A stretch of 64,000 nt of DNA from Marinobacterium marinum (GTDB lineage Bacteria; Pseudomonadota; Gammaproteobacteria; Pseudomonadales; Balneatricaceae): the NCBI RefSeq assembly GCF_013868415.1, contig NZ_JACEMT010000031.1, positions 30,737 to 94,736 of the forward strand. The letters are read 5' to 3'. Shown piece after piece: positions 22,149-30,399 of the stretch (position 1 is its first letter; each line of letters opens with the position of its first letter). Under the pieces are notes generated by a model. The model saw nothing but the letters and a program-made list of their open reading frames with translations. It did not search any database and was not told the origin of the DNA. Position numbers and translations under genes: made by a program.

Positions 22149-22606
22149 TTATTGAACTCCTGCCCCTCGGGCATCGGCATTTTGCCTGCCTTTGCCAGCG
22201 CTTCTGCCACTTCCGGCGGCATGTAGTTTTCGTCGTGCTTGGCCAGTACTTCAACGGCTTCCAGCACGCCACGCTCATTCATGGCGCCCTGCGCCACAAT
22301 GCCCTGACCTTCACGGAACAGGTCAGGCAGAATGCCCCTGTACTCGACAGTCACGGTCTTGTCGTAATCGGTAATATCAAAGCTGACAAACAGGGAGTCG
22401 GGATCACGCTGGACGCTGCCGTCCACGACCATGCCACCGGCACGAATGCGGGTGCTCAGAGGTGCCTCACCGGCCGCAATCTGCGTCGGCGAATAAAACA
22501 GGTTGATGTTCTGATTCAAGGCAAACAGTGTCAGTCCTACGGCGACACTGACGCCGACTACTATGAACAAAACCACCATCAGCCGTTGTTTCCGTTTCGG
22601 TGTCAT
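22145..22606 (-). CDS. ccmE: Haem chaperone CcmE
   Basis: 153 residues. An N-terminal membrane anchor is followed by an OB-fold periplasmic domain containing the covalent haem-binding HDENY motif at His124 with Tyr128. It accepts haem exported by CcmABCD and carries it to CcmF. ATGA overlaps exist on both sides (ccmD and ccmF). The tail after HDENYMPPE is short and flexible, as in the family. Confidence 0.97.
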   Translation of the reverse strand: MTPKRKQRLMVVLFIVVGVSVAVGLTLFALNQNINLFYSPTQIAAGEAPLSTRIRAGGMVVDGSVQRDPDSLFVSFDITDYDKTVTVEYRGILPDLFREGQGIVAQGAMNERGVLEAVEVLAKHDENYMPPEVAEALAKAGKMPMPEGQEFNK

Positions 22607-22782
22607 CGTACCCCCTCCTCACGACGCAAGCGGCGCTTCTGTTCGGCCAGCAAGCGGTTGCGACCCAGTTTTGGCACGATCAGATTAGCCGCCAGGACGG
22701 CAACTCCGAGACCGTAGCTGAGCCAGACATAGAGGCCATGCCCCCCCATGGCGAGAAATTCAGAAAAACTGTTAAAACTCAC
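22603..22782 (-). CDS. ccmD: Haem exporter small membrane protein CcmD
   Basis: About 59 residues from the GTG at 22782 (protein [20 protein letters not shown]). A longer reading frame starting at 22851 would overlap ccmC by more than 60 bases, whereas this GTG has a TGAGG ribosome site made by the ccmC stop region. One membrane helix ([18 protein letters not shown]) and a basic cytoplasmic tail are typical of CcmD, which keeps holo-CcmE release from CcmABC going. Order C-D-E is conserved. Confidence 0.88.
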   Translation of the reverse strand: MSFNSFSEFLAMGGHGLYVWLSYGLGVAVLAANLIVPKLGRNRLLAEQKRRLRREEGVR

Positions 22783-22789
22783 CCCAACC

Positions 22790-23545
22790 TCACTGTTTGT
22801 CCAGAAGCTCTCGCACCCAACCGGTGCGACGTTCACGCCAGATAATTTCATTTCGCAGCCGCTGCATCAGGCTAACGGCAAAGAAGCAGTAGAAGCCTAT
22901 TACCATTACCAGCAGCGGAAGCCACATTTCCACCGGCATGGCCGGTTTTTCGGTCAGTTTGAACGTAGCGGGCTGGTGCAGAGTGTTCCACCACTCCACC
23001 GAATACTTGATAATCGGGATATTCACCAGGCCGACCAGCGCCAGCACTGCCGATGCCTGCGCAGCAGTGGACTCGTTTTCAATCGCAGAGTTCAACGCCA
23101 TGACGCCAAGGTAAAGGAAAAACAGGATCAGCATAGAGGTCAGGCGCGCATCCCATACCCACCAGGAGCCCCAGGTCGGCTTGCCCCAGATGGCACCGGT
23201 TGCCAGTGCCAACACGGCCATGGACGCACCAATCGGTGCTGCGGACTTGAGTACCATATCCGCCACTTTCATTTTCCAGATCAGGCCGATGGCACCGGCC
23301 ACCGCCATCAGCATATAGGCCGACTGCGCCAGAATCGCGGAAGGTACGTGAAGATAGATAATGCGAAAGCTGTTGCCTTGCTGGTAGTCTGCCGGCGCAA
23401 AGGCCAGGGCCCAGACCGACCCGCCGACCAACAGAACCAGTGCCGCAACGGCAAACCAGGGTAGCAGCTTGCCAGTGATCTGATAACACCAGCGGGGCGA
23501 TGCCAGTTGATAGAACCAGCGTGGCATCCATTTTTTATCGGCCAT
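22790..23545 (-). CDS. ccmC: Haem handling protein CcmC
   Basis: 251 residues from the ATG at 23545 (MADKKWMPRWFYQL), which has an AGAGAG ribosome site. An upstream in-frame start would run back into ccmB. Six membrane helices with the WWD motif WGSWWVWDARLTS (near residue 130) and flanking His residues place haem on CcmE in the periplasm. It sits 13 bases after ccmB. Typical family length is about 245. Confidence 0.95.
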   Translation of the reverse strand: MADKKWMPRWFYQLASPRWCYQITGKLLPWFAVAALVLLVGGSVWALAFAPADYQQGNSFRIIYLHVPSAILAQSAYMLMAVAGAIGLIWKMKVADMVLKSAAPIGASMAVLALATGAIWGKPTWGSWWVWDARLTSMLILFFLYLGVMALNSAIENESTAAQASAVLALVGLVNIPIIKYSVEWWNTLHQPATFKLTEKPAMPVEMWLPLLVMVIGFYCFFAVSLMQRLRNEIIWRERRTGWVRELLDKQ

Positions 23546-23558
23546 AAGCTCTCTTCTT

Positions 23559-24272
23559 TTAACTACTGATCGATATCCGCAGTGCTGCACTGATTGCCAG
23601 TGGCGCCAAGGCAAGCGCCAGAGCCAGCAGTGCGCCCAACAGCGCCAGATACCCTCCCAACGGTAATCCGGTCACTGTCGCCTGCACCGCACTGGAACCA
23701 AAAATCAGCACCGGGATATACAGTGGCAGTACCAGCAGGGAGATCAACACCCCGCCCTTTTTCAAACCCACCGTCAGAGCCGCACCGATCGCACCGATCA
23801 GGCTCAGCGTCGGTGTTCCCAACAGCAGGCTCAACATCAGTCCCGGCATCCCCTCGGCGGGCAGAAACAGCATCACGCCCAACAGGGGCGCCATCAGCGT
23901 CAGCGCCAGACCGGTCATCATCCAGTGCGCAATGACCTTGGCCAACGCGACAACAAACAACGGCTGAGGGCTGAGCAGCAACTGCTCCAGCGAGCCGTCT
24001 TCGTAATCCGATCGAAACAAGGCATCCATCGACAGCAGTGTCGCCAGCAAAGCCGCTACCCAGACGACGCCTGGTGCCAACTGCGCCAGAAAGCCGGATT
24101 CGGGACTGACTCCCAGCGGAAACAGCGTGGCAACCATCAAAAAGAAAATCAGCGGATTAACCAGATCACTCTTACGCCGGAACGACAACAGAAATTCGCG
24201 GCGACAAGTCGCCATAAACAGTCCAGCCATGCCTTCAGAGGCCTGTTGCCGAGGATTAGTGTGCATATTCAT
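23559..24272 (-). CDS. ccmB: Haem exporter permease CcmB
   Basis: 237 residues. After a short cytoplasmic N-terminus (CRREFLLSFRRKSDLVNPL) come six membrane helices, with FRSDYEDGSLEQLLLSP as the recognisable cytoplasmic loop. CcmB is the membrane partner of the CcmA ATPase. The ATG at 24272 overlaps the ccmA stop by ATGA; another Met two codons in, and others further in, are possible starts, so the first 15-20 residues are uncertain. Confidence 0.94.
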   Translation of the reverse strand: MNMHTNPRQQASEGMAGLFMATCRREFLLSFRRKSDLVNPLIFFLMVATLFPLGVSPESGFLAQLAPGVVWVAALLATLLSMDALFRSDYEDGSLEQLLLSPQPLFVVALAKVIAHWMMTGLALTLMAPLLGVMLFLPAEGMPGLMLSLLLGTPTLSLIGAIGAALTVGLKKGGVLISLLVLPLYIPVLIFGSSAVQATVTGLPLGGYLALLGALLALALALAPLAISAALRISISS

Positions 24273-24910
24273 ACCGAAGTTCCCGCCAGCTGGTCCAGAT
24301 TGATTTTGCGCACCGGCCCCTGGATTCCCAGTTCATGATGGGTCGTCAGCAGTACGCTGCCTCCCCGGCGCGCATGCTCCAGCAGTAACCGCTCCTTGGC
24401 AGCCACACCACGCTTATCGATGGCAGTGAAAGGTTCATCCAGAATCCACAGAGGGGCGCGACTCAAGTACAGACGCGCCAAGCTGACTCGGCGGTTCTGT
24501 CCCGCCGACAGGGAATGGCAAGGCACATCTTCAAATCCCCGCAGACCGACCTGCTGCAGTGCTTCCATAATGCCTGCAGCATCCATCAACGGACTGAGTG
24601 CCGCGTACCAGCGCAGATTTTCTTCCGGCGTCAGGACCGCCTTGACCCCGGCCTGATGACCAAAGTACAGAAGTTCACGGCAATACTGTTCACGCACTTC
24701 CGCCACAGGCTCGCCACGCCAGTAGATCGCGCCCTCGTAGTTGCGCGACAGACCGCTGAGGATACGCAGCAGCGTTGTCTTGCCACTGCCGTTCTGGCCT
24801 TCAATCTGTACGATCTCGCCGGCATTCAGCGTAAAGCTCAACTGGCTGAACAACACGCGGTCATCCCGCTCGCTAAACAGCTTCTGTACTTCCAACAGCG
24901 GCTCAGACAC
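24269..24910 (-). CDS. ccmA: Haem exporter ATP-binding protein CcmA
   Basis: 213 residues from the GTG at 24910 (MSEPLLEVQKLF), which has a GAAGG site 8 bases upstream. The open frame continues upstream but only with non-family sequence. It has an ABC ATPase fold: Walker A GQNGSGKTTLL near residue 35, signature LSAGQNRR, Walker B LWILDEP and a switch His in TTHH. With CcmB it uses ATP to release holo-CcmE. It is the first gene of the ccm run, divergent from the FliK-like gene with 112 bases between starts. Confidence 0.95.
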   Translation of the reverse strand: MSEPLLEVQKLFSERDDRVLFSQLSFTLNAGEIVQIEGQNGSGKTTLLRILSGLSRNYEGAIYWRGEPVAEVREQYCRELLYFGHQAGVKAVLTPEENLRWYAALSPLMDAAGIMEALQQVGLRGFEDVPCHSLSAGQNRRVSLARLYLSRAPLWILDEPFTAIDKRGVAAKERLLLEHARRGGSVLLTTHHELGIQGPVRKINLDQLAGTSV

Positions 24911-25022
24911 GCGCAAACCCTTCAAAAAACATGCAACTGGTCGATAATGAATTAAGACGCCATTATATACAGATTGGCCAACCACCGTCAGGCTCAACTT
25001 GCCACCACTATGGAGTAAACGG

Positions 25023-26945
25023 GTGTTACCCACGACCATTATCAATAATTCTGGTAATACCGGTAGCGGCACGGGCGCAACAGCCGACAAGCCTCAGGTC
25101 GCCCCACTGCTGCCCGGCGGGCAGGCGCTCATGGCCATCGTCAAACAGGTTGCTGCAGGAACCCTGGGCGACCAGGTTTTTCGAATACAGGTTGAAGCCG
25201 ACAATCGCTTGCTGGAGCTGGCGACGCGAGCTCCCTTGAATCCGGGCGACCGGGTGCAGATCAGCCGCACACCCGGTGGTGAACTGCAACTGAGCCTGCC
25301 ACCACCGCCCCCTGCGCCAGGCGCGCCGCAGCAACAGCCTGCCGTCCTGATACTGCAGGCAGCCGCCTCTCAACTCCCACAGATACGACAAAGTCTGCCG
25401 CTGAACAGTCCACAGACGGCTCAGGTACACAGCTCAACTCCACTCCCCTCAGCCTCCCTGGGACCCGGCCAAGGGACCGCGCCACACTCAGTAGCAGCGC
25501 CGCCAGGTACTTCGCCCAACGCCCCCGATACATCTCTCCGGCACACCTCCGCTCCGCCCACACCACAGCACGGGACATCACGGCCACCCGAAAGCAGCGC
25601 AACCAGCGGCTCTTCAGCCACAGCCCCAACACCCACTCGCTTGGCCACACCTCCCGCCGGCATACAAGGCCAGACCTATTCAGCTCAGCTGCAGCAGATC
25701 AGCCAACTGGGGGCTGTACTGAACGCCGGCCGCTCCCCGGCGCCTGCACCCGCTGCCACGCCGAGCACAGCCATACCGGCAAACGCCCCTGCGGCAAACC
25801 CGGCCTCCCCCGTTCCGGGAAACGTCACACCCGCACCGCGCCCACCCGCCTCTCCCGTCACGACATCTGGCACTCCTGGCCCGGCTCACACAGACAACGC
25901 ACCGGCACGCATCAGTCAGGCAGGCAATCACCTGCTGCAGGCGCTGGGCCAGCAGCAGCCCCGCACGCCGGTCCAGCATCAGGTACAACTCCAGCTGGCT
26001 AACCTGTCACTGCAGCTGCTCAGTCCTCGCCCCCTGCAGGCGGGACAACAGGTTACCCTGACCCGCGTGAGTGATCAGCAGATACACTTGCAGCCAATGA
26101 CACCCGCTCGCCCCCCCGAGCCACCGCCTGCCAGTCAGGCCGCGATGCAACACGCCCTGCGCGAAGCCCTGCCACAGCAAATTCCGCTGGGCGATGCCTT
26201 GAACCAGCTGCTCCAGTTGAGCCAGGCCCCGGCCGTTCGCGGCCAAAGCGCCATCGGCCAGCTGGTTCAATCAATGCTGAGCCTGTTCAGCGTGACCCCC
26301 GGCAGCGCCGATGCCGATCAGGCAATACAACGCAACCTGCAGCAGGGCGGCCTGTTCACCGAATCCCGGCTGGCACACAGCCAAGGGGGAGACAAGCCGC
26401 CTGCCGACCTGAAACAGCACCTGGGCCAGCTATTGAAGCTGGCCGAGCAACTGCCGCCGGAACCACGTCAACAGATGCAGCGCCTGGTTGAAGCCCTGCA
26501 GGCCCGTAGTACCAGCCAGCAGATCAGCAGTCTGGGAGCCTGGAAGGAACTGCCGGATGGCAGCCAGGAACGCGTGTTCCGCATGGATCTGCCGATTCGA
26601 CAGGAGGAACGGCAAGACACGGCGGAACTGGTTATCAGCGAACACAAGCGTAACAGCGCGCAGCAGGGACCAACCTCGTTCTGGAGTGTCGCTCTGAGTT
26701 TCGATCTGCAACAGCAGGGCAGTATGGATGTGCGCCTGAGTCTGCATGAAGGCTGGCGCCTGCAATTGCAATTCTGGACCGAAACTGAAACCACGCTAAG
26801 CCGGATTGAACAGCAGCTGGAACCCCTTGCCCAGGACCTGCACCGGAAAGGGTTTATCGTCGACCACATTCAGGCACGTCAGGGTCGACCGCATCAACCC
26901 CAGCTGAACGATATTCAGCATCGCCTGGTGGATATACACACATGA
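25023..26945 (+). CDS. FliK-family flagellar hook-length control-like protein
   Basis: 640 residues from the GTG at 25023, with GGAG seven bases upstream; an in-frame ATG at 24999 lacks such a site. Residues about 1-90 form a conserved-looking block, about 95-330 are very rich in Pro, Ala, Thr and Gln, and the C-terminal third (about 520-620) resembles the Flg_hook domain, with WSVALSFDLQQQGSMDVRLS and a Leu/Glu-rich helix. A separate, clearer fliK lies inside the flagellar operon at 44565-46301, so this is a second member of unknown task. It is coupled by ATGA to the FlhB-like gene. The Pro/Ala-rich middle makes function transfer uncertain. Confidence 0.75.
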   Translation: MLPTTIINNSGNTGSGTGATADKPQVAPLLPGGQALMAIVKQVAAGTLGDQVFRIQVEADNRLLELATRAPLNPGDRVQISRTPGGELQLSLPPPPPAPGAPQQQPAVLILQAAASQLPQIRQSLPLNSPQTAQVHSSTPLPSASLGPGQGTAPHSVAAPPGTSPNAPDTSLRHTSAPPTPQHGTSRPPESSATSGSSATAPTPTRLATPPAGIQGQTYSAQLQQISQLGAVLNAGRSPAPAPAATPSTAIPANAPAANPASPVPGNVTPAPRPPASPVTTSGTPGPAHTDNAPARISQAGNHLLQALGQQQPRTPVQHQVQLQLANLSLQLLSPRPLQAGQQVTLTRVSDQQIHLQPMTPARPPEPPPASQAAMQHALREALPQQIPLGDALNQLLQLSQAPAVRGQSAIGQLVQSMLSLFSVTPGSADADQAIQRNLQQGGLFTESRLAHSQGGDKPPADLKQHLGQLLKLAEQLPPEPRQQMQRLVEALQARSTSQQISSLGAWKELPDGSQERVFRMDLPIRQEERQDTAELVISEHKRNSAQQGPTSFWSVALSFDLQQQGSMDVRLSLHEGWRLQLQFWTETETTLSRIEQQLEPLAQDLHRKGFIVDHIQARQGRPHQPQLNDIQHRLVDIHT

Positions 26946-27232
26946 GCACATCGGAAACACCTGACCGCCGTGCGGCCGCACTCAAGTATGATCCCGATAC
27001 CCCCGGCGCACCCCGCCTGGTTGCCAAGGGACAGGGGTTGATTGCCGAACAGATTCTGGCGCTGGCCGAAGAACATGGCATCCACATTCATCAAAGCCCC
27101 GAACTGCTCGACGTGCTGGTACGACTGGAGTTGGGAGAGGAGATTCCCGAGGCCCTGTATCGGGCCATTGCCGAAGTCATCGCCTTTGCCTACAGCCTCA
27201 AGGATGAGGCGGATGCAAAGCCGCCTCAATGA
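26942..27232 (+). CDS. Small protein like the FlhB cytoplasmic C-terminal domain (YlqH/FlhX-like)
   Basis: 96 residues. RRAAALKYDPDTPGAPRLVA lines up with HYAVALKYDQQGGGAPRVVA of the FlhB in this window, and EIPEALYRAIAEVIAFAYSL with EIPAGLYQSVAQVLAYVFQL. It lacks the membrane part and the NPTH autocleavage motif, so it looks like the already-cleaved FlhB-CC fragment. Such stand-alone proteins (YlqH, FlhX) are known; their role in switching export specificity is only partly understood. It is coupled to the FliK-like gene (ATGA), and its stop overlaps the convergent DUF2802 gene by 7 bases. Confidence 0.85.
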   Translation: MSTSETPDRRAAALKYDPDTPGAPRLVAKGQGLIAEQILALAEEHGIHIHQSPELLDVLVRLELGEEIPEALYRAIAEVIAFAYSLKDEADAKPPQ

Positions 27233-27645
27233 CGCTGGTGCTGCTCCGGCAACAGCTCATGACTGTGTAGCTCTCGGTGCAACAGGGCCATCAACTCAGC
27301 TTCCGGGCGGCCAATACCGCAGTTGCGCACCAGGTCGTCCACGGAAGCTCCCATTTCCATCAATTTGGCCGCCTGATTGTAGGCCAGCACCCCTGGATCA
27401 CGATTCTCCAGTTCCTGCTGCTTTTCAACCGTAATATCGAGCCGGCGTTCAATGGCCATCAGCCGCTTGCCCATCCCGATCGAGCCGTTGGTCATTGAGC
27501 GTATTTCATTGCGCAGCACGTTGATCAGTGCCTGGTGCTGCCGCTCCTGATGCTTGAGCCGTACCAGCAGGTACAGGCAAACAGCAGCTGCCAAACAGGC
27601 AACCACGGTCAGCAACAGCATGAAAAACAATGAATACTCAGCCAC
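27226..27645 (-). CDS. DUF2802 domain protein of the chemotaxis operon
   Basis: 139 residues, GTG start. One N-terminal membrane helix (LFFMLLLTVVACLAAAVCLYLLV) is followed by a coiled-coil-like segment (about 30-80) and a C-terminal DUF2802 helix-turn-helix-like block, AAKLMEMGASVDDLVRNCGI followed by PEAELMALLH. It is commonly the last gene after cheW in polar-flagellum chemotaxis operons; its function is unknown. Here it follows parP directly. Its end overlaps the convergent FlhB-like gene by 7 bases. Confidence 0.85.
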   Translation of the reverse strand: MAEYSLFFMLLLTVVACLAAAVCLYLLVRLKHQERQHQALINVLRNEIRSMTNGSIGMGKRLMAIERRLDITVEKQQELENRDPGVLAYNQAAKLMEMGASVDDLVRNCGIGRPEAELMALLHRELHSHELLPEQHQRH

Positions 27646-27728
27646 GCGCGCATCCAGATCCGGTTAAATCTACCCCACAGCAGGGCAAAACGGCAGTGTA
27701 ACCGATAGAACTGTGGGCTTCAGCGAAT

Positions 27729-28343
27729 TCATGCACAGGCCGCTTCCAGTTCCAGCAGAAGCTGCTCGATATCAAGAATCGCACAACGCTCCGGCATGTA
27801 GGTTCCCAATAGCCAGGTGCGCTGGCGCGCATCCTGATGCCGATTGATGGCAGCAACCGGAATACGCACCGACTGCACCAGTCCGTCACAGGCCAACGCC
27901 CAGCGCCGGCCTTTAAGAATCACGACTTCCAGATAGCGGGAGTATTCGGGCTTGTAACGTTCGGGAATGAGCCAGCGTGCCGTATCGACAATACGCGTCC
28001 AGGCCGGTGCCTGCCCGAAGCGGCCAATCATCCAGTCAGGGCCCTCAAGGCTCAGCGCCAGATCGGTCAAATGCATCGAGCCTTCGACATGGTCAAAAGG
28101 TATCGCCAGCTTGAGGCCGTGCATGTCCACCAGAATGCAGTTCAGTTCTTCACCGGTTGAAGCTTCAACCGCTGGCACCTCAACCGGGGAGGGTTCGGCC
28201 ACGCCGGCGACCTCCTCTGACACGGGCTCCACCGCAGACGCCGTATCAGCCACAACAGGCTCATCCGCCACGACGCCTTCCAACAGGGGATCTTGCAGCA
28301 GCGCTTCCAGGTATTCGTATACGACTTGCTTCTGGTCGGCCAT
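27729..28343 (-). CDS. parP: ParP-like polar chemotaxis array protein with CheW-like domain
   Basis: 204 residues. A short N-terminal helix (VVYEYLEALLQDPLL) precedes a Glu/Pro/Val-rich spacer (about 22-65) and a C-terminal CheW-like beta-barrel domain (about 68-200) starting CILVDMHGLKLAIPFDHVEG. It lies directly after a ParA-like gene, the parC-parP order of vibrios, where ParP links ParC to CheA and holds the signalling array at the pole. A plain CheW is normally about 160 residues without such a spacer. Assigned by architecture and context; it could also act as the CheW of this operon. Confidence 0.75.
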   Translation of the reverse strand: MADQKQVVYEYLEALLQDPLLEGVVADEPVVADTASAVEPVSEEVAGVAEPSPVEVPAVEASTGEELNCILVDMHGLKLAIPFDHVEGSMHLTDLALSLEGPDWMIGRFGQAPAWTRIVDTARWLIPERYKPEYSRYLEVVILKGRRWALACDGLVQSVRIPVAAINRHQDARQRTWLLGTYMPERCAILDIEQLLLELEAACA

Positions 28344-28346
28344 CAG

Positions 28347-29123
28347 TCACTCCTGTTCTTGCGGTTCCAGCAGATTACGCAACAGGCGTGCATACGCATG
28401 GACCCCGCGACTGCCTGCATCCAGTGACGAAGGCACCATACCCTTGAGACTGGCATTCCTGAACTTGGTATCAACCGGTACAACCGCCTTGGACAGATAT
28501 TCGGGGTACAGTTTATGCAACTCGCGCAAGCTGTTAACCGATGCCTGGGTGCGACGATCATAAAAAGTTGGCACCACCGTGAATGGCAACTTGTGCTTGC
28601 GTGCCCGGTTGATCATGTGGATGGTCCGCACCATGCGCTCCAGCCCCTTGAGCGCCAGAAACTCGGTCTGCACCGGCACCACCAGGTGATGGCAAGCCGC
28701 CAACGCATTGACCATCAGCACTCCCAATACGGGCGGACTATCAATGAGCACGTAATCATATTCAGCCTGCAGGTGGCGCAGTGCCCTGGCCACTTGCAGA
28801 CCCATGCCTTCCTGCGTAACCGCCTTGCGCTCCAGTGTTGCCAACGCCGTCGCTGCCGGCATCAGCCTGATACTTTCGTGACTGGTTTCCAGGATCAGCT
28901 CCTGCACTCGCTCGGCCGTGACGCCCGCAGGCATGAACAGGTCATAGACACTATTGCCAAGCTCATCCGGGTCGTAGCGAAAATAGCTGGTCATGGATCC
29001 ATGCGGGTCCAGGTCGACCAGCAATACCCGATAGCCGACCTCCGCAAGAAGACCGGCCAGAGAGATCGCCGTCGTTGTTTTGCCTACGCCCCCCTTCTGG
29101 TTGGCGACTGCCCATACCTGCAT
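28347..29123 (-). CDS. parC: ParC, ParA-family ATPase for polar chemotaxis array placement
   Basis: 258 residues. It has a deviant Walker A, NQKGGVGKTTTA (residues about 7-18), and DPHGS, DSPPVLG and VPVQTEFLALKG in the order of ParA/Soj proteins. It sits between cheB and the CheW-like parP gene, not next to a parB gene, so it is the chemotaxis-linked ParC type rather than a chromosome partitioning protein. ParC forms ATP-dependent gradients from the old pole and recruits ParP/CheA. Confidence 0.9.
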   Translation of the reverse strand: MQVWAVANQKGGVGKTTTAISLAGLLAEVGYRVLLVDLDPHGSMTSYFRYDPDELGNSVYDLFMPAGVTAERVQELILETSHESIRLMPAATALATLERKAVTQEGMGLQVARALRHLQAEYDYVLIDSPPVLGVLMVNALAACHHLVVPVQTEFLALKGLERMVRTIHMINRARKHKLPFTVVPTFYDRRTQASVNSLRELHKLYPEYLSKAVVPVDTKFRNASLKGMVPSSLDAGSRGVHAYARLLRNLLEPQEQE

Positions 29124-29154
29124 CTGTAAGATCCTGTTTTACGGCCGGGAGAAT

Positions 29155-30372
29155 CTAGCGCACGCCTCGCTGAGCCAGCAAGGGGCCAATATCATCCAGC
29201 TCAAGCACGGCATCCGCCAGCCCCTCATTCACTACGGCCTGCGGCATGCCATAAATGGTGCAACTGTCCCTATTCTGCGCCCACATGGTCGAGCCTGCCT
29301 GTTTCAGCAGACGTGCGCCATCACACCCGTCGGCTCCCATGCCGGTCAAGATAACGCCCAGCACCTTGTTGCCATAAAGCTTGGCCGCAGAGGCATAGGT
29401 CACATCCACACTGGGCTTGTACGTTAAACGCTCGTCACCCGCCAAAATCCTGACACGATCCTTCTGTCGCGGGTCCAGCATCATCTGCAAGCCACCCGGA
29501 GCCAACAGGGCCTGCCCCGGTGACAGCAGATCACCATCTTCCGCCTCCTTGACCCGGATGCGACACTGCTGGTTCAACCGCTCGGCAAACACCTGAGTAA
29601 AGGTTTTCGGCATGTGCTGCACCAGCAAAATCGGATAGGGGTAATCGGCCGGCAACTGCATCAGCACCTTTTGCAGCGCGGCAGGACCACCAGTCGATGC
29701 GCCGATCACTACCAACTTACAGTCGGGGAACTGAACGCGAGAGGCCAGCGTTGTCACCGGATCGCTCGCGGCCGGTCGCACCGGAGCCAGCGCGGACTGA
29801 CGCTCCCGAACCGCCGTAGCCGATGGCGTGGCAGCCGTAGGCACAGCCGCCGAGGGCGCGCCGACGGAGCGCCGGGGCGTACGCGCAGTCTCGGGACGAA
29901 AAACCATCGTCGTACCCGGCTGCCGGTCACGTCCGGGAACGCTGCGCTCCAGGGCACGGCTCGGCCGGAAGCGCCGGGAGCGTCCCAACGCAACCAGTCG
30001 GTCGATCAACTGAGAACGCACCCCGCTGTTCTTGTCCATCCAGGCACGAATATCCTTGGGCAGGTAATCGGCCGCCCCCGCCTCCAGTGCCTGCAACGTG
30101 ACCCGCGCCCCTTCATGCGTGAGCGAGGACAGCATCAGTACATTGGTCGGTGCCTCTCGCATGATGATACGAACCGCTTCAATACCGTTCATCTGCGGCA
30201 TTTCCACATCCATGGTCACGACGTCCGGCTTCAGCCGCTTGACCAGGTCAACGGCCTCCTTCCCGTTGACCGCCGTACCGACCACTCGCAATCTGGCATC
30301 CGACTGCAACATCTCTTCGATACGATGACGGAAAAAACCCGAGTCATCGACAATCAGCACATTAACCGGCAT
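29155..30372 (-). CDS. cheB: Chemotaxis methylesterase CheB
   Basis: 405 residues from the ATG at 30372; a TTG one codon earlier is also open. The receiver domain (1-120) has DD near the start and the phospho-acceptor in TMDVEMP. The linker is Pro/Arg/Ala-rich (about 130-200). The C-terminal esterase/deamidase has the serine site GASTGGPAAL, QHMPKTFT and GMGADG, giving the Ser-His-Asp triad. It removes methyl groups from chemoreceptors during adaptation. No cheR is in the window. Confidence 0.96.
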   Translation of the reverse strand: MPVNVLIVDDSGFFRHRIEEMLQSDARLRVVGTAVNGKEAVDLVKRLKPDVVTMDVEMPQMNGIEAVRIIMREAPTNVLMLSSLTHEGARVTLQALEAGAADYLPKDIRAWMDKNSGVRSQLIDRLVALGRSRRFRPSRALERSVPGRDRQPGTTMVFRPETARTPRRSVGAPSAAVPTAATPSATAVRERQSALAPVRPAASDPVTTLASRVQFPDCKLVVIGASTGGPAALQKVLMQLPADYPYPILLVQHMPKTFTQVFAERLNQQCRIRVKEAEDGDLLSPGQALLAPGGLQMMLDPRQKDRVRILAGDERLTYKPSVDVTYASAAKLYGNKVLGVILTGMGADGCDGARLLKQAGSTMWAQNRDSCTIYGMPQAVVNEGLADAVLELDDIGPLLAQRGVR

Positions 30373-30399
30373 CAAGGTCCCTCATTTACGCCTGTCGCT

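Noticed and set aside
25421..25988. Several GC-skewed frames opposite the Pro/Ala-rich part of the FliK-like gene, suggesting overlapping genes
   Set aside because: They are expected from biased Pro/Ala/Thr codons on the other strand; translations are Cys/Arg/Gly-rich without motifs.
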